A DNA stretch of 64,000 nt from Duganella sp. CF517 (GCF_900110275.1 NZ_FODC01000001.1:1403198-1467197), one strand, 5' to 3'. Numbered from the stretch's first letter, positions 9,251 to 20,064 are shown. A program made the numbers and translations. Notes: generated by a model not told the origin, from the sequence alone.

Positions 9251-12200
9251 TTTGTTTTCCGGTGTTTTCGGTGGTGGTGGTGCTGCTGCTTTGCGCCTTC
9301 GGTTCGCTCGACAATGGTTCGTCGGCTTTATCGTCGGCTGCGGGCGACGGCGCGGCCGTACTGCGGCTGACCGTCTTGATGACTTCGGTGCTGGCCAGCA
9401 GCGCCGGCTTGACCGGCTCGCTCGCGCTTGGCGGCGATAACACCTGGCATAGCGCTGAATTCGGTGCGACGATGCAAATATCCGCGGATGCCGGTGTTGG
9501 CGTTGGCGTTGGCGTTGGCGTCGGCGTTGGCGTCGGCGTTGGCGTTGGCGTTGGCGTTGGCGTCGGCGTTGGCGTTGGCGTTGGCGTCGGCGTTGGCGTC
9601 GGCGTCGGGGTTGGCGTTGGCGTTGGCGTCGGTGTCGGCGTTGGCGTCGGTTCAGGCGTAGGCATCGGCGTCGGGTCAGGTGTCGGCGTCGGTGTCGGCG
9701 TCGGTGTCGGCGTCGGATCAGGCGTCGGCGTCGGGGTTGGTGTCGGCGTAGGGTCCGGCGTTGGCGTTGGCGTTGGCGTTGGCGTTGGCGTTGGCGTTGG
9801 CGTTGGCGTTGGCGTCGGCGTCGGCGTCGGCGCCGTATGCGTAATCTGCTTGTAGCCGCGATTTGAGCCGTCCACGAAGTTGCCCGGGGCGAAAATAAAA
9901 TTGGTCGCCGTCATAGTCACCGAGCCGCCGGCCGAGGTCACGCGCGACCCGCCACCGAAAGTCATCGTATTGCTCTCATCATAGCTATCGCCCGCCGCCA
10001 GGATGATGTCGCCAAAGATGGTATTAACCGTCCCCTCGATCGTCAACGGGCTATGGGTTTGCAGCGTGATGTCGCCGGTGCTGGTCCACACGCCATGCAT
10101 GCCGTCCACCAGCGGCGACGGCGCGGCGGCGACCAGCATCGCTCCGGTGTTATCGATGGTAATCGCGCCGTTGTTGTCACCGAGGACCGAGACCTGCTGC
10201 GCCCTCGTCACCGTCAAGGTGTCCGCATGCGCGGTGTTGTTAACATTGGCGATATTGATCGGCGCCCTCGCGCCAACGCCGGCGCGGTTGACCGCCGACA
10301 GTTGCGAAACCTTGGTCCGCAAAGGCGTCGCCACCGAGCCGATGCCGCCGGTGGCGGCCATCGTCAGATGGTTGGCGATGATGGGCGCGCCATTGATGCC
10401 GCCGGCCGTGGTGATGGCGCCAACCACGTCCAACGTCACGTCGCCATCGCTATCGATGCCGCTGATCCTGTACAGATCGCCACCGATCTGCGTGGCGATG
10501 CCCGTGCTGAAGCTGTTCTTGAACGTAAAATCATTGCCGGCGCCCCGCTGCGACGCCGCCAGGTTGACCACCCGGTTGCCGGCGTGGGTCAGCGTGATGT
10601 CGCCCGCATTGGCCACCGCCAGGTTTTCCACGTTGATCGCGCCGGTTTGCGTGATGGCGCCGCCGTTGCTCAACAGCGCGATGCGGGTGGTGCCGGCGTC
10701 TCGCTGCGCCGCCGAGGAACCGGTGGTGGCAATCCCGGCGACGGCGATGCCGGTCACGTTATGTCCGGCGTCCTGGCTGCCGATCACCAAAATCGGCGTC
10801 TTCAGATAGCGGATATCCCGGACCAGCAGGCAGCTGGCCGTGTTGACGCAGGAATCGGCGCCCAGTTCGATATGGTAGCCGCCGGTGGCCGGCCGGATGC
10901 TGGCCAGGTTGGCCGTCACGTTGGCGGTCAAGTCGAGCGCGTTGGCCGCGATCGCCACCGTGTCGGCGCGGGTCGCGGCGTTGACGTTCACCTCCAGCGC
11001 GTTCAACGTCAGCGTGCCGTTGATCCGGGTGGCCGCGTCGACCAGCACCTTGCCGGTGGGGCCCGAGCCCAGCGTCAGGTTGCGGACGTAGCCGCTCGAA
11101 CCGGTCAGGTTGAGCGAGCCGGTCACCGCGACCACGCCGCCGGCACTGGCGCTGGCGATGGTGACGTCGGCGTTGGCGATTTTCTTGAGCGCGTCCTCGC
11201 TCACGGCCATCGCGTCGCTGCCGTTGCCGTTGCCATGCGCGCCGCTGCCGACGTTGACATCGCCGAGCGACGTGATCAGCACTTGCGACGCGCCGCCCTG
11301 GCCGCTGATATGGGCGCCGCCGCCCAGCGCCAGCGTACGGGCCTTGATGCTGATATCGCCGCCGGTGACGGTGGCGTTGTCGCCCAGCGCGACGTTGTTC
11401 GCTTCGAGCGCCAGGTTGCCGACGGCGCCGGCGTCGACCTTGCCGTTGACGTTGACGGCGCGACCGCTCAACGAGATGGTGTGGCCACGGCTGTCGAGCG
11501 TGGTCGCGCCGCCCAGCGAGGCGATCGTCACGGCGCCGCTGCCGCTGGCGGTGCCGGCGGCGTCGTCGTTGGCCGTCAGGCGGACTTCGCCGGTCATCGC
11601 CAGCGCGGCGTTGACGTGGATGTCGTTGCCCGCCTGGGCCGTGAGGCTGACGCCGCTGTTGCTATTGTGAATCGCCGCGCCGAAGGTGATATCGTTGCGC
11701 GCCTGCAGCACCACGTTGGCGGTGGCGCCGCTCAGGGCGCCGGAGTCGACCTCGGTCACGTCGCTGGCGGCCTGGCCGAACGGCGTCAACTCCGACAGCG
11801 GGGTCTGGATGTTGGAATCCTTGATGACGACGATGTCGAACGGGTCGAGCAGCCAGGTGCCGTGCTTGCCCCCGGCCACCGCGCCGGCGTCCACGCGCGC
11901 GCCCGCCACATCAAGATAATGGCCCGAGGTTTCGATCAGGCCGCCGGCGCCGCCCTGCGCCCCGCCGCGCGCCGATACGGCGCCGTACATGCGGGTCGCC
12001 TCGTCGCTCCACACCACCACCTTGCCGCCGTCGCCGCTGGCGCCGGCGTCGGCGCTGATCGTCGCGTCGCGTCCGACAAAGGTCTGGCGCGCGTTCGGCA
12101 GCGCCGCGTTCTTGCCCTGGTAGTCGCCACCGGCCAGCACCGTGCCGCCGCCGGCCGCGCCGCCGGCGTCGACCACGGCGTTGCCGGTCAGGCCGACCCG

Positions 12201-13103
12201 TTCGCCCAGCAGGCGGATATCGCCGCCGGTATTGAGGTTGCCGCCGACCGCGCTGGTGACGCTGCCCGCCTCCAGCAGGGTGGTGCCGCTCGCCTTGAGC
12301 ACGATCTGGCCGCGCTCGCCGCGCACGGCGCTGTCGGCGTTGATCGCGCCGCGCTGGTTGACCAGAGCGCCGTACACGCCGACGCGCCCGCCCCGGGCGA
12401 CGATGCTGCCCAGGTTGAGCGCCTGGTCGGCCGGCGCCGAAACCACCACTTGCACGTTCGGATCGCTGGAATCGAACAGCTGCACGCTGTGGCCGGCCGC
12501 CAGCACCACGTCGCCGTTGGGCGACGAGATGACGCCGCTGTTTTCCACGGCCGGCGCGATCAGGAAGATCTGTCCGCCGGCGGGCGTGGTGAGCGCGCCC
12601 TGGTTGACGACCTTGCCCGCGTCGGCGCCGCCGGCGAAGTTGTGTTTGCCGGCCAGGAAATCGGCGTTGGAGATCGCCAGGCTGGAGGCGACCAGGCCGT
12701 TGACGTCGACCCGCGCGCCGGCGCCGAACAGCACGCCGTTCGGATTGATCAGGAACACCTTGCCGTTCGACTGCAGCGAGCCCAGGATGCGGCTCGGGTC
12801 CTGGCCGGTGATGCGGTTCAGGACCTTGCTGTCGGCGCTTTGCTGGATGAAGCGGGTGACCTCGCCCGCGTTGACCGAGAAACTGCGCCAGTCGATGATG
12901 GTGTTGGGCGTGTTGGTGATCGAATACACGTTGCCCTGCTGGCTGAAGCTCGCCGCGCCGTGCACCACGCTCGGCGCCACCGGACTGGCGTGGGCCGTGC
13001 CGAAGGCGGCCGCCACCAGCACGGCCAGCGCCTTGCGGCGCAACTTCGCGGACGACGGCAGGCGGCTGGGACGGCGGCTGGAGCGGGTGTGGTGGCTGGT
13101 CAT
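9219..13103 (-). CDS. TpsA-family filamentous haemagglutinin/adhesin
   Basis: A 1294-residue exoprotein of a two-partner secretion system. The signal peptide (about 1-39, [18 protein letters not shown]) is followed by the TPS domain with the hallmark [11 protein letters not shown] (NPNG at 120-123) and [13 protein letters not shown] long Gly/Ala/Asn-rich stretch that should form a beta-helix follows. Near the C-terminus is a roughly 115-residue (Thr-Pro)n stalk with sporadic Asp, Glu and Met, then a tail of about 85 residues ending KKTYCN. The start ATG at 13103 has GAAGGAAC upstream; the tpsB stop is 19 bases away. It would be exported across the outer membrane by the TpsB encoded just before it. 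The terminal Cys might anchor or lock the tail, as cysteines do in HMW1 (inference). Confidence 0.9.
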   Translation of the reverse strand: MTSHHTRSSRRPSRLPSSAKLRRKALAVLVAAAFGTAHASPVAPSVVHGAASFSQQGNVYSITNTPNTIIDWRSFSVNAGEVTRFIQQSADSKVLNRITGQDPSRILGSLQSNGKVFLINPNGVLFGAGARVDVNGLVASSLAISNADFLAGKHNFAGGADAGKVVNQGALTTPAGGQIFLIAPAVENSGVISSPNGDVVLAAGHSVQLFDSSDPNVQVVVSAPADQALNLGSIVARGGRVGVYGALVNQRGAINADSAVRGERGQIVLKASGTTLLEAGSVTSAVGGNLNTGGDIRLLGERVGLTGNAVVDAGGAAGGGTVLAGGDYQGKNAALPNARQTFVGRDATISADAGASGDGGKVVVWSDEATRMYGAVSARGGAQGGAGGLIETSGHYLDVAGARVDAGAVAGGKHGTWLLDPFDIVVIKDSNIQTPLSELTPFGQAASDVTEVDSGALSGATANVVLQARNDITFGAAIHNSNSGVSLTAQAGNDIHVNAALAMTGEVRLTANDDAAGTASGSGAVTIASLGGATTLDSRGHTISLSGRAVNVNGKVDAGAVGNLALEANNVALGDNATVTGGDISIKARTLALGGGAHISGQGGASQVLITSLGDVNVGSGAHGNGNGSDAMAVSEDALKKIANADVTIASASAGGVVAVTGSLNLTGSSGYVRNLTLGSGPTGKVLVDAATRINGTLTLNALEVNVNAATRADTVAIAANALDLTANVTANLASIRPATGGYHIELGADSCVNTASCLLVRDIRYLKTPILVIGSQDAGHNVTGIAVAGIATTGSSAAQRDAGTTRIALLSNGGAITQTGAINVENLAVANAGDITLTHAGNRVVNLAASQRGAGNDFTFKNSFSTGIATQIGGDLYRISGIDSDGDVTLDVVGAITTAGGINGAPIIANHLTMAATGGIGSVATPLRTKVSQLSAVNRAGVGARAPINIANVNNTAHADTLTVTRAQQVSVLGDNNGAITIDNTGAMLVAAAPSPLVDGMHGVWTSTGDITLQTHSPLTIEGTVNTIFGDIILAAGDSYDESNTMTFGGGSRVTSAGGSVTMTATNFIFAPGNFVDGSNRGYKQITHTAPTPTPTPTPTPTPTPTPTPTPTPTPDPTPTPTPTPTPDPTPTPTPTPTPTPDPTPMPTPEPTPTPTPTPTPTPTPTPTPTPTPTPTPTPTPTPTPTPTPTPTPTPTPTPTPTPASADICIVAPNSALCQVLSPPSASEPVKPALLASTEVIKTVSRSTAAPSPAADDKADEPLSSEPKAQSSSTTTTENTGKQNVPAKKTYCN
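9493..9833 (-). repeat. In-frame hexanucleotide repeat coding (Thr-Pro)n
   Basis: About 340 bases of tandem GGCGTT/GGCGTC units (ACGCCA/GACGCC when read as coding strand), with occasional GGCGTA, GGTTCA, GGATCA or GGGTCC variants. It encodes the Thr-Pro stalk of the adhesin. Because the unit is six bases, copy-number change would alter stalk length without shifting the frame. Confidence 0.95.
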
Positions 13104-13122
13104 ATAGGTTCCTTCAGGGCGT

Positions 13123-14721
13123 TCAGTAAGCGAGGCCGAGGCGCAGGTGCAGGCGGTTGGCGTCGGCACGGCCGGTGGCGCCGGCGCGCAGCACGTGGCC
13201 ATAGTCGAGTTGCAGGTTGACGTAGGTCGACAGCAGCAGGCGCGCGCCCACGCCGGCGCTACCGATCGAGGTGCTTTGCAGCTCGCCCGGCAACGCACGG
13301 TTGCGCTTGACATAGGCGTTGTCGGCGAAGCCGAGCAGGCGGCAGTTCCAGCCCTGGCGGGTGCACAGGTTGGGCGTGTACGCCTCCAGGTTGACGGCGA
13401 CGCCGCTGTCGTTGGACACCTCGCGTTCGACGAAGCCGCGCACCGAGGTGGCGCCGCCGGCGCCGAACTGCTCGCCGGGGATCAGCGCGTCGCGTGTGTA
13501 TTGGCCGTTGGCGATGGCGCGCAGCTGCCAGTCGTCGGCCAGCGCCCACGTCACGCTGCCGCCCAGGCGCAGCACGGTGTAGTCGGCCTTGGCGCCGGTG
13601 CGCGCCAGCGTGAAGTCGCGCTGGCCGCCCTTGGCGCCGCCGGAGATGTTGCGTACCAGCGTGATCTGGCCGCCGATTTCGCCCGACTTCAACGGCAGGT
13701 TGCCGCTCCAGGCGATGCTCAGCGGATGCACGGTGACGTCGTTGCCGAGGTTGCCCAACTGCTGGCCGACCAGCTCGACGTTGTTCTTGAACGCCTTGAC
13801 GTCGACGCCGTAGGTCAGGCGGGAGTCGAGCTCGCCGCGCTTGGCCAGCGACTGGTTGTAGCGCGCGCCGTAGACGGCGCCCCGGCCGCTGACGGCCAGG
13901 TCGAACAAGCCGGCCGACACGGTGCCGGAATCGACGTTGGAATAGCTGGCGAAGAAGTCCAGCGAATCGCCCAGCGCGTACAGCGGAATGTGGTAGCCGG
14001 CGCCGTAGACCTTGACCCGGCCCGGCTCCTCGGCCGAGGTGGTGTACTGCAGCGAGGCCACATGGTCGAGGCCGAACAGGTTGGCGTTCTGCAGGATGAA
14101 GCCCAGATGCGTTTTGCCGGTCTGCCGGGTGCCGGTGTTGTCGGCGTTGGCCATCGCCTTCCAAACGCGCTCGTCCTTGACCTCCAGCACGGCGTCGACT
14201 TCATCGTCCTTCTCGCCGCCCTGCAGCTTGAGCGTGACCTGCTTGGACGGATTCTCGTTGCCTTGCCTGAGGTTGGCCGAGACCGCCTGCAGATTGGGCG
14301 TGCGGCCCTCCTGCAGCGCCGGCAGCGCGCGGCGGATGTTGGCTTCGTCGAAGTACTGGTTGTTCTTGACGCTGACGCGGCCGACCTTGGTTTCGACCAC
14401 GCGCAGCAGCACCACGCCACGGTCCAGTTCCTGCTCGGGCAACCCGACGGTGACGACGTTGTAGCCCAGCGCGTGGTAGGCGCCCTCGAGCGCCTCGAGC
14501 GCGCGCTGGACGTCGCCGAAGTCGCGCGCGTCGCCCGTGAACGGCGCCAGCAATTGTCCGATCCGGCCCGGCGCCAGCAGCGTATTGCCCTGGACATCGA
14601 AACGGGCGATATCGAAACGGATGGCGGCGCTGTCGCTCGCGGGCTCCCCCGCCCAGGCCGTGGACACGGTCAGGGCAAGCAGGGCGCTCGCTAGCAGGCG
14701 GGGGAAACTTTCGGTCATCAT
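13123..14721 (-). CDS. TpsB-family outer-membrane transporter (ShlB/FhaC type)
   Basis: Outer-membrane pore that secretes the TpsA adhesin. A signal peptide ([16 protein letters not shown]) precedes a POTRA-type region ([15 protein letters not shown] onward, about residues 35-190), then a 16-strand-type barrel. The barrel contains the Omp85/TpsB signature SVRGF within [14 protein letters not shown] and ends in HLRLGLAY, with a terminal aromatic. About 532 residues from ATG 14721, a normal length for the family. ATG 14748 is an in-frame alternative, but the 14721 start has AAGAG upstream and gives a cleaner signal peptide. The gene is followed after 19 bases by tpsA, the usual B-before-A order. 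Confidence 0.9.
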   Translation of the reverse strand: MMTESFPRLLASALLALTVSTAWAGEPASDSAAIRFDIARFDVQGNTLLAPGRIGQLLAPFTGDARDFGDVQRALEALEGAYHALGYNVVTVGLPEQELDRGVVLLRVVETKVGRVSVKNNQYFDEANIRRALPALQEGRTPNLQAVSANLRQGNENPSKQVTLKLQGGEKDDEVDAVLEVKDERVWKAMANADNTGTRQTGKTHLGFILQNANLFGLDHVASLQYTTSAEEPGRVKVYGAGYHIPLYALGDSLDFFASYSNVDSGTVSAGLFDLAVSGRGAVYGARYNQSLAKRGELDSRLTYGVDVKAFKNNVELVGQQLGNLGNDVTVHPLSIAWSGNLPLKSGEIGGQITLVRNISGGAKGGQRDFTLARTGAKADYTVLRLGGSVTWALADDWQLRAIANGQYTRDALIPGEQFGAGGATSVRGFVEREVSNDSGVAVNLEAYTPNLCTRQGWNCRLLGFADNAYVKRNRALPGELQSTSIGSAGVGARLLLSTYVNLQLDYGHVLRAGATGRADANRLHLRLGLAY

Positions 14722-14886
14722 CGGCTCTTGGTTCTCTGTCGCTGTCATCGCAGGAAATGTTAATTGTTCGACACTCCCTGGCTTCGTCACAACCCCGATG
14801 TTAACATGTTCCACAAAGAAAGATGCCGAATTGCAAGTATCAATTGTTAAATCGCGCCCGCCGGTGTTGGATTTCGGTGCGACCTG

Positions 14887-14907
14887 GTTGCAGTAGGTTT
14901 TCTTGGC
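14887..14907 (-). repeat. Second copy of the tpsA 3'-end sequence
   Basis: Twenty of 21 bases here match 9222-9242, the end of the TpsA gene encoding AKKTYCN. In this copy the codon after Asn is CAG, not TAG, so the frame stays open into the region before tpsB. It could be the leftover end of a second adhesin gene or a short duplicated segment. The surrounding 14749-14985 holds no other recognisable gene and probably carries the tpsB promoter. Confidence 0.6.
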
Positions 14908-14985
14908 GAGCGACGGCGCCGGCGGCATGCCGTGGCGGGCGGCGCGCGCGATCATTGCGCACCGATTATCATTGCATTTTTCGTA

Positions 14986-17259
14986 TTACTTGTTGTCGAA
15001 CGTCGTCACGCCGTCCCAAGCGTCGCCCGGAGGGTGGGCGCGGTAGTAGGCGATGCGTTCAGTGTATAGCGAGTACAGGCGATCATCCGGCGATAAATCA
15101 TGCAATTGGGCAATTATTGACATGGCTCTATCCCACTGTTGCCCCCGCACGGCGGCCAGCGCCTCGTGCCAGCGCGCCAGGCCGGCGGCGCTGGCCGCGT
15201 CCAGCTCGTTCACCGGCGCCAGCGGCTCGAAGATGGCGACCGGCTCGCGCTTGCCCTTGACCCGCACCAGGTCCAGTTCGCGGTAGGCGAATTCCGGCGC
15301 CGCCGCGCGCGTGGCCGCGCCGACCGCGATGCCGACGCCGTAGACCTTGGTGATGCCCTCGAGCCGGGCGCCGAGGTTGACCGCGTCGCCCATGACGGTA
15401 TAGGCGCGGCGGATCTTGGAGCCCATGTCGCCCACGTGCATCAGGCCGGTGTTCAGGCCGATGCCGATCTTCAGCGGCGGCCAGCCGCGCGCGACGAAGT
15501 CGTCGTTGAGGCGCCGCGCGCTGGCCTGCATCAGCAGCGAGGTGGCGACGGCGCGCCGGGCGTGGTCGGCGAAGGCCACCGGGGCGCCCCAGAACGCCAT
15601 GACGGCGTCGCCGATGTATTTGTCGAGCGTGCCGCGATGGCTGTCGCGGATGTCCTCCGACATCGCCGTCAGGTACAGGTTGATGTATTCGCGCAGCGCC
15701 TTCGGCGTCAGGCCCTCGGAAATGGTGGTGAAGCCGCGCACGTCGACGAACAGCACCGTCAGCTCGCGGCTTTCGCCGTCCATATTGTATTGCTCGGGAT
15801 TGGCGGCCATCTCGGCCACCAGTTCGGGGGCGACGTATTCGCCGAAGCGCGACACCAGCGCCCTGCCCTTGCGCACCTCGAAGAAGTAGCCCCACGCGAC
15901 GTTGAACACGAAGATGGCGGCGATGACGATCAGCTGCATCGCCAGGTTGAACAGCAGGTCGCGCGCGCTGTACAGGTAGTAGTTGAGGCCGACGCTGGCG
16001 GCCAGCGCGGCCGCGCCCAGCGCGATGGCCTGCAACGGCGCCAGCGCCGGCAGCGCGAACGTCAGCGCCAGCCCGGCCAGCAGGATCAGCCCGGCCTCCA
16101 GCACGAAGGCGTAAAACGGCCGCGCCTTGAACTGGTCGTCGAGGATGGACTTGATGATGTTGGCGTGGATCTCGACACCGGGAAACTCGGGGCCGACCGG
16201 CGTGGCGCGCAGGTCGACCAGGCCCGGCGCGGTGGTGCCGATCAGCACCACCGCGCCCTTGAGCACGGCGGCCGGCGCGCGCCCGGTCAGCACGTCGGCC
16301 GCCGACACGTAGCGGAAGGCGCCGCCGCGCGGCCCGCCGCCGCCGCGGAACTGGATCACCGTCGTCATCGCCTCGCCCACCGGGATCAGGCGCTGGCCGC
16401 CGGGCAGGAACAGCGACAGGAAGTCGTAGCCGCCGCTGTCCTGCTGGCTCTGCGACATGCGGTCGACCGTGCGGTCGAGAAAGGGCTTGATGGCGCGCGC
16501 CTTGAGGTAGACGCCGGCCGTGGCCAGCGACAGCGACGGATAGTAATCGGCGCCGACCTGCTGGATCAGGCCGGCCGTGCGGACGATGCCGTCCGGATCG
16601 GTGACCACCGAGAAGCTGCCGGCGCCGGCCGCCGCGCGCGCCAGCGGCGCGACGTTGGCCTCGTAGCCGTCGGCCGAATAGGCCAGCAGTTCGCGGCCGT
16701 TCAATTCCTGCTCGCTGAACAGCGGCGCCGGCAGCGCGCCCTTGACCTGGTCCGGCGACAGGTTAAAGCCGAGCACCACCGGCTGGCCCTGCAGCGCGGC
16801 GGCGAACAGGCCGTCGTAGTCCAGCGCCGGCTTGAGTTGCGCGAGCCGTTCGCGCAGCGCCGGCACGTCCTTCAGCTCGCCGGCCGACAGTCGTTCCAGC
16901 ACGCCGTAGCCGGAACTGGTGTCCGGCTCGGGAAAGGAGATATCGTAGCCGACCGCGCCCACCTGGTAGTGCCGGGTCAGCCGGGAGACCAGCCGCGCCT
17001 GGATGTCGCGGCCCCATGGGAAGCGGCCGAATTCGGTCAGCGCCTTGCCGTCGATGTCGACGATGACGATGCGCGGATCGAGCACCGGCGCCTGCAGCTT
17101 CATGCGCTCGCCGGCGATCAGGCTGTCGAGCCGGGCGACGGTGCCGTTGTCGTACCAGCCGAGCGCGTAGGCGGCGCCGAGCGCCGTGACGAGCAGCCCC
17201 AGCAGCCAGCGCGGGGCCGACCTCAACAGCGTCCTGCTCCACCGGCTCCACTGTGGCAT
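14986..17259 (-). CDS. CHASE2-domain adenylate cyclase
   Basis: A 757-residue membrane enzyme predicted to make cAMP. After an N-terminal helix (about 17-34) lies a large extracytoplasmic CHASE2 sensor (about 45-385), then three hydrophobic helices (about 390-470), and a class III cyclase domain from about 505. The cyclase shows both metal-binding Asp motifs, LFVDVRGFT and DKYIGDAVMAFWG. It keeps the adenine-specifying Lys (in LDKYIGD) and Asp (in TVMGDAVNLGARLE), which favours ATP over GTP (knowledge of class III cyclases). The start is 9 bases after the stop of the HD-GYP gene, so the two form an operon. FecR-domain and CHASE2-cyclase genes often occur together, which suggests an adhesin-linked signalling unit. 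Confidence 0.9.
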   Translation of the reverse strand: MPQWSRWSRTLLRSAPRWLLGLLVTALGAAYALGWYDNGTVARLDSLIAGERMKLQAPVLDPRIVIVDIDGKALTEFGRFPWGRDIQARLVSRLTRHYQVGAVGYDISFPEPDTSSGYGVLERLSAGELKDVPALRERLAQLKPALDYDGLFAAALQGQPVVLGFNLSPDQVKGALPAPLFSEQELNGRELLAYSADGYEANVAPLARAAAGAGSFSVVTDPDGIVRTAGLIQQVGADYYPSLSLATAGVYLKARAIKPFLDRTVDRMSQSQQDSGGYDFLSLFLPGGQRLIPVGEAMTTVIQFRGGGGPRGGAFRYVSAADVLTGRAPAAVLKGAVVLIGTTAPGLVDLRATPVGPEFPGVEIHANIIKSILDDQFKARPFYAFVLEAGLILLAGLALTFALPALAPLQAIALGAAALAASVGLNYYLYSARDLLFNLAMQLIVIAAIFVFNVAWGYFFEVRKGRALVSRFGEYVAPELVAEMAANPEQYNMDGESRELTVLFVDVRGFTTISEGLTPKALREYINLYLTAMSEDIRDSHRGTLDKYIGDAVMAFWGAPVAFADHARRAVATSLLMQASARRLNDDFVARGWPPLKIGIGLNTGLMHVGDMGSKIRRAYTVMGDAVNLGARLEGITKVYGVGIAVGAATRAAAPEFAYRELDLVRVKGKREPVAIFEPLAPVNELDAASAAGLARWHEALAAVRGQQWDRAMSIIAQLHDLSPDDRLYSLYTERIAYYRAHPPGDAWDGVTTFDNK

Positions 17260-17268
17260 GGGTGTTCC

Positions 17269-18903
17269 TTACGGTTGGTAGCCGGGAATCAGCGTTTCGT
17301 CGATGACGTCGATCTGTTTCTCGTCCATGTTGCGGCGGGCGAACTCCAGATAGATCTTGCTGCGGATGAAAATATCGAACAGGTCCGGGTCGATGTGGCC
17401 GTTGAGCGAGAACTGGCCGAGGATGCGCAGCGACTCCGACAGCATCTTGCCCTTCTTGTACGGGCGGTCCTTGGCCGTGAGCGCCTCGAAGATGTCGGCG
17501 ATCGCCATCAGCCGCGCCTGCACCGACATGCGGTCGCCGGTCAGGCCGCGCGGATAGCCCTTGCCGTCCATGCGCTCGTGGTGGCCGCCGGCGTATTCGG
17601 GCACGTTCTTGAGGTGCTTGGGCCACGGCAGCGCCTCGAGCATGCGGATCGTCACGACGATGTGATTGTTGATGATCTTGCGCTCGGCCTCGGTCAGCGT
17701 GCCCGAGCGGATGGTCAGGTTCAGCACCTCGTCGGCGTCGAGGAAGTCCTGTTCGACGCCGTCCGGCCCGGTCCAGCGGCGCGCGGCGATCGCCCGCACG
17801 CGTTGCTGGTGCTCGGCCGACATGGCCTCGGCGCCGACGTTGGCGAAGCGGATGAAGTCGCGCTCGTCGCGCAGCTCGCCCTGGCGGCGCGCCAGCGCGG
17901 CGTCGATCGCGGCCAGCCGCGCGGGATCGGCGGCGGCGCCGGCGGCCAGCTTTTGCTTCAGCGCGGCGATTTCGGCGTCGCGCAGCAGCACCTCGAAGCG
18001 GGTGTCGATGGTGGTGATGCGGTCGCTGATGGTCTCGAGCTTGGTGGCCTTGTCGACCACGTGCACCGGCGTGGTGATCTTGCCGCAATCGTGCAGCAGG
18101 CCGGCCAGCCACAGTTCCTTGCGGTCGGCGTCGGTCATGCGGAAGCCGGCCATCGGGCCCGTCTCGGTGGCGTGCACAGCCTCGGCCAGCATCATCGTCA
18201 GCTCCGGCACGAACTGGCAATGGCGGCCGGTGTAGGGCGACTTCTCGTCGATGCCGATGTTGATCAGGTTGACCAGCGCTTCGAGCAGTTCCTCCAGTTG
18301 GCGGATCAGGCGCTGGTGCGTCAGCGCCACCGCCGCCTGCGCGGCCAAGGCTTCGATGAAGCGCTGGTCGGTCGACGAGAACGCGCGGATGGCGCCGGTC
18401 TCGGCGTCGATGGCGTTGATCAATTGCAGCACGCCGACCAGCTCGCCCTCGTGGTCGCTCATCGGTACGGTCAGGAACGATTGCGAATGGTAGTTGCGCT
18501 GGCGGTCGAAATCGACCATGCCGGAAAAGTTGAAGACGTCGGCCTTGTAGACGTCCTCGATATTGACCGAGACGCCGAAATGGGCCGCGTACGCCGCCAC
18601 CGAGGCCAGGTTCTTGGCGCCGCCGGCGTCGTACAACGGAATCGATGGCGCGCTCACCGGCGCGCCGTGGGCGCCGCCCTGGCGCATGCCCAGGGTGTCG
18701 TTCCACAGGATATTGAAATTGAGGAAGCGCTTGTCCGCGCTGGGGCGGTACAAGGTGCCGCCGTCGGCGTTCGTCATGCTTTTGGCGACAATCAATATCC
18801 GCTCGAGCAGTGAGTCGGTGTCGTGGGTGCCGCCCAGCTCCACGCTGAGTTCCGTCAACTGGTCGAGACGCTGGGCAATCTGCGTTTGATTCAACTCATG
18901 CAT
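17269..18903 (-). CDS. GAF/HD-GYP cyclic-di-GMP phosphodiesterase
   Basis: A 544-residue soluble protein. An N-terminal GAF domain (about 15-185) is followed by a connecting helix and an HD-GYP domain (about 205-520). Catalytic motifs are intact: HDCGK in GLLHDCGKITTP, HHERMDGKGYP (the GYP element) and ADIFEALTAKDRPYKK. The HD part is split by an insertion of about 120 residues rich in Ala and Arg (roughly 270-390). It should hydrolyse c-di-GMP in response to a ligand or redox signal at the GAF domain (family inference). It is transcribed immediately before the CHASE2 cyclase. Confidence 0.9.
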   Translation of the reverse strand: MHELNQTQIAQRLDQLTELSVELGGTHDTDSLLERILIVAKSMTNADGGTLYRPSADKRFLNFNILWNDTLGMRQGGAHGAPVSAPSIPLYDAGGAKNLASVAAYAAHFGVSVNIEDVYKADVFNFSGMVDFDRQRNYHSQSFLTVPMSDHEGELVGVLQLINAIDAETGAIRAFSSTDQRFIEALAAQAAVALTHQRLIRQLEELLEALVNLINIGIDEKSPYTGRHCQFVPELTMMLAEAVHATETGPMAGFRMTDADRKELWLAGLLHDCGKITTPVHVVDKATKLETISDRITTIDTRFEVLLRDAEIAALKQKLAAGAAADPARLAAIDAALARRQGELRDERDFIRFANVGAEAMSAEHQQRVRAIAARRWTGPDGVEQDFLDADEVLNLTIRSGTLTEAERKIINNHIVVTIRMLEALPWPKHLKNVPEYAGGHHERMDGKGYPRGLTGDRMSVQARLMAIADIFEALTAKDRPYKKGKMLSESLRILGQFSLNGHIDPDLFDIFIRSKIYLEFARRNMDEKQIDVIDETLIPGYQP

Positions 18904-19148
18904 GATTGTTTTTTGTTACCGTTTCAAGGAAAGTGACTGGCATCGACGCAGTGTCGAGTGTAGCCGCAGCGCAAGCTGTTGTACATGGAGAACTGTGCAG
19001 TGCGGCAAAATCGCCGCGCGCCTGCGCGCTTTCTTGTGCTGTTTCGCCCCCGCGCGGAAAAAAAAAGCTATCATCGGCCGTTGGTGGCAAGGCACAAAAA
19101 AGTTGCCGGCACGCGCAAAAATTACAAAAAAATCACTAGGGATCGAGC

Positions 19149-20057
19149 ATGAAATTCAGATTTTGGGGCGTACGCGGCTCCATCCCCTCGCCGGGGCCGC
19201 GCACCGCGCGCTATGGCGGCAACACCACCTGCATCGAGGTGCGCACCGATGATGATACGCTGATCATCATCGATGGCGGCACCGGGCTGTTTTCGCTCGC
19301 GCAATCCTTGATTCAAAACAAAACCGCCGCCATCCACGCCAACATTTTCATCACCCACAGCCATTGGGACCATATCCACGGGCTGCCGTTCTTCACACCG
19401 CTGTTCGTGCGCGACAGCCGGGTGCGCCTGCACGGCGTCACCGACCCCGTCACCGGCAACGGCATCGAGCACGTGATGGGCGTGCAGTTGCAGAACAGTT
19501 ATTTCCCGGTCAGCGAAACGCAGATGGACGCCACCATCGAATACCACACGCTGACGGTCGGCGAAGCGGTGCGGGTGGGCGACGCCACCGTTAACAACGT
19601 GGTGATGAACCATCCGGTGACCGACCTGGGCTACCGCATCGAATGCAACGGCAAGTCGCTGTTCTTCACCGGCGACCACGAGCCTTTTTACAATATCCAT
19701 CCGGACGGCCACCCGGAGCAGGCGGCTTACGAGCGCTGGATGCGCGAGCGCAGCGCCGCCATCGACGCCATGGCCATGGGCGTCGACGCGCTGATCGTCG
19801 ATTGCTCGTACACGCGGGAAGAATATCCGGCCAAGCGGGGTTGGGGACACGGCACGTTCGACTCGGCGTTCGCGCTGGCGCTGCGCACCGGCGCCGGCAC
19901 CCTGTATTGCACCCATCACGAACCGACCCGCGGCGACGACGAGCTGGAGGCGGTGTTCGCCGACGTGCTGGCCCGCCACGCGTCGCTGCTGGGCGGGTTG
20001 AAGGTGGTGCTGGCGTACGAGGGGTTGGAGGTTGAGCTGGGCGATCGGGCGCGGTAA
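19149..20057 (+). CDS. Metallo-beta-lactamase-fold hydrolase
   Basis: A 302-residue cytoplasmic protein of the PhnP/RNase Z-like branch. The N-terminus has the typical KFRFWGVRGSIPSPG start and RYGGNTTC. The metal site is THSHWDHIHG (HxHxDH); further ligands are probably His of MNHPVTDLGY, Asp of FFTGDHEP and a C-terminal His. Members of this branch are mostly phosphodiesterases, including cyclic nucleotide enzymes, but the substrate here cannot be read from sequence. The divergent partner is the HD-GYP gene, 245 bases away, which makes a nucleotide-signal role attractive but unproven. Confidence 0.8.
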   Translation: MKFRFWGVRGSIPSPGPRTARYGGNTTCIEVRTDDDTLIIIDGGTGLFSLAQSLIQNKTAAIHANIFITHSHWDHIHGLPFFTPLFVRDSRVRLHGVTDPVTGNGIEHVMGVQLQNSYFPVSETQMDATIEYHTLTVGEAVRVGDATVNNVVMNHPVTDLGYRIECNGKSLFFTGDHEPFYNIHPDGHPEQAAYERWMRERSAAIDAMAMGVDALIVDCSYTREEYPAKRGWGHGTFDSAFALALRTGAGTLYCTHHEPTRGDDELEAVFADVLARHASLLGGLKVVLAYEGLEVELGDRAR

Positions 20058-20064
20058 AACGATC

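Noticed and set aside
9493..9833. Possible CRISPR-like or satellite array
   Set aside because: Units are six bases with no spacers and are in frame within tpsA; it is a coding repeat.
10053..13220. Very long plus-strand frame opposite the adhesin gene
   Set aside because: Antisense shadow of tpsA in high-GC DNA; the Arg/Ala/Gly/His-rich translation has no domain, while the minus strand has clear TPS motifs.
15139..18813. Plus-strand frame of over 1200 codons opposite the cyclase and HD-GYP genes
   Set aside because: Antisense shadow; catalytic motifs of both enzymes are on the minus strand.
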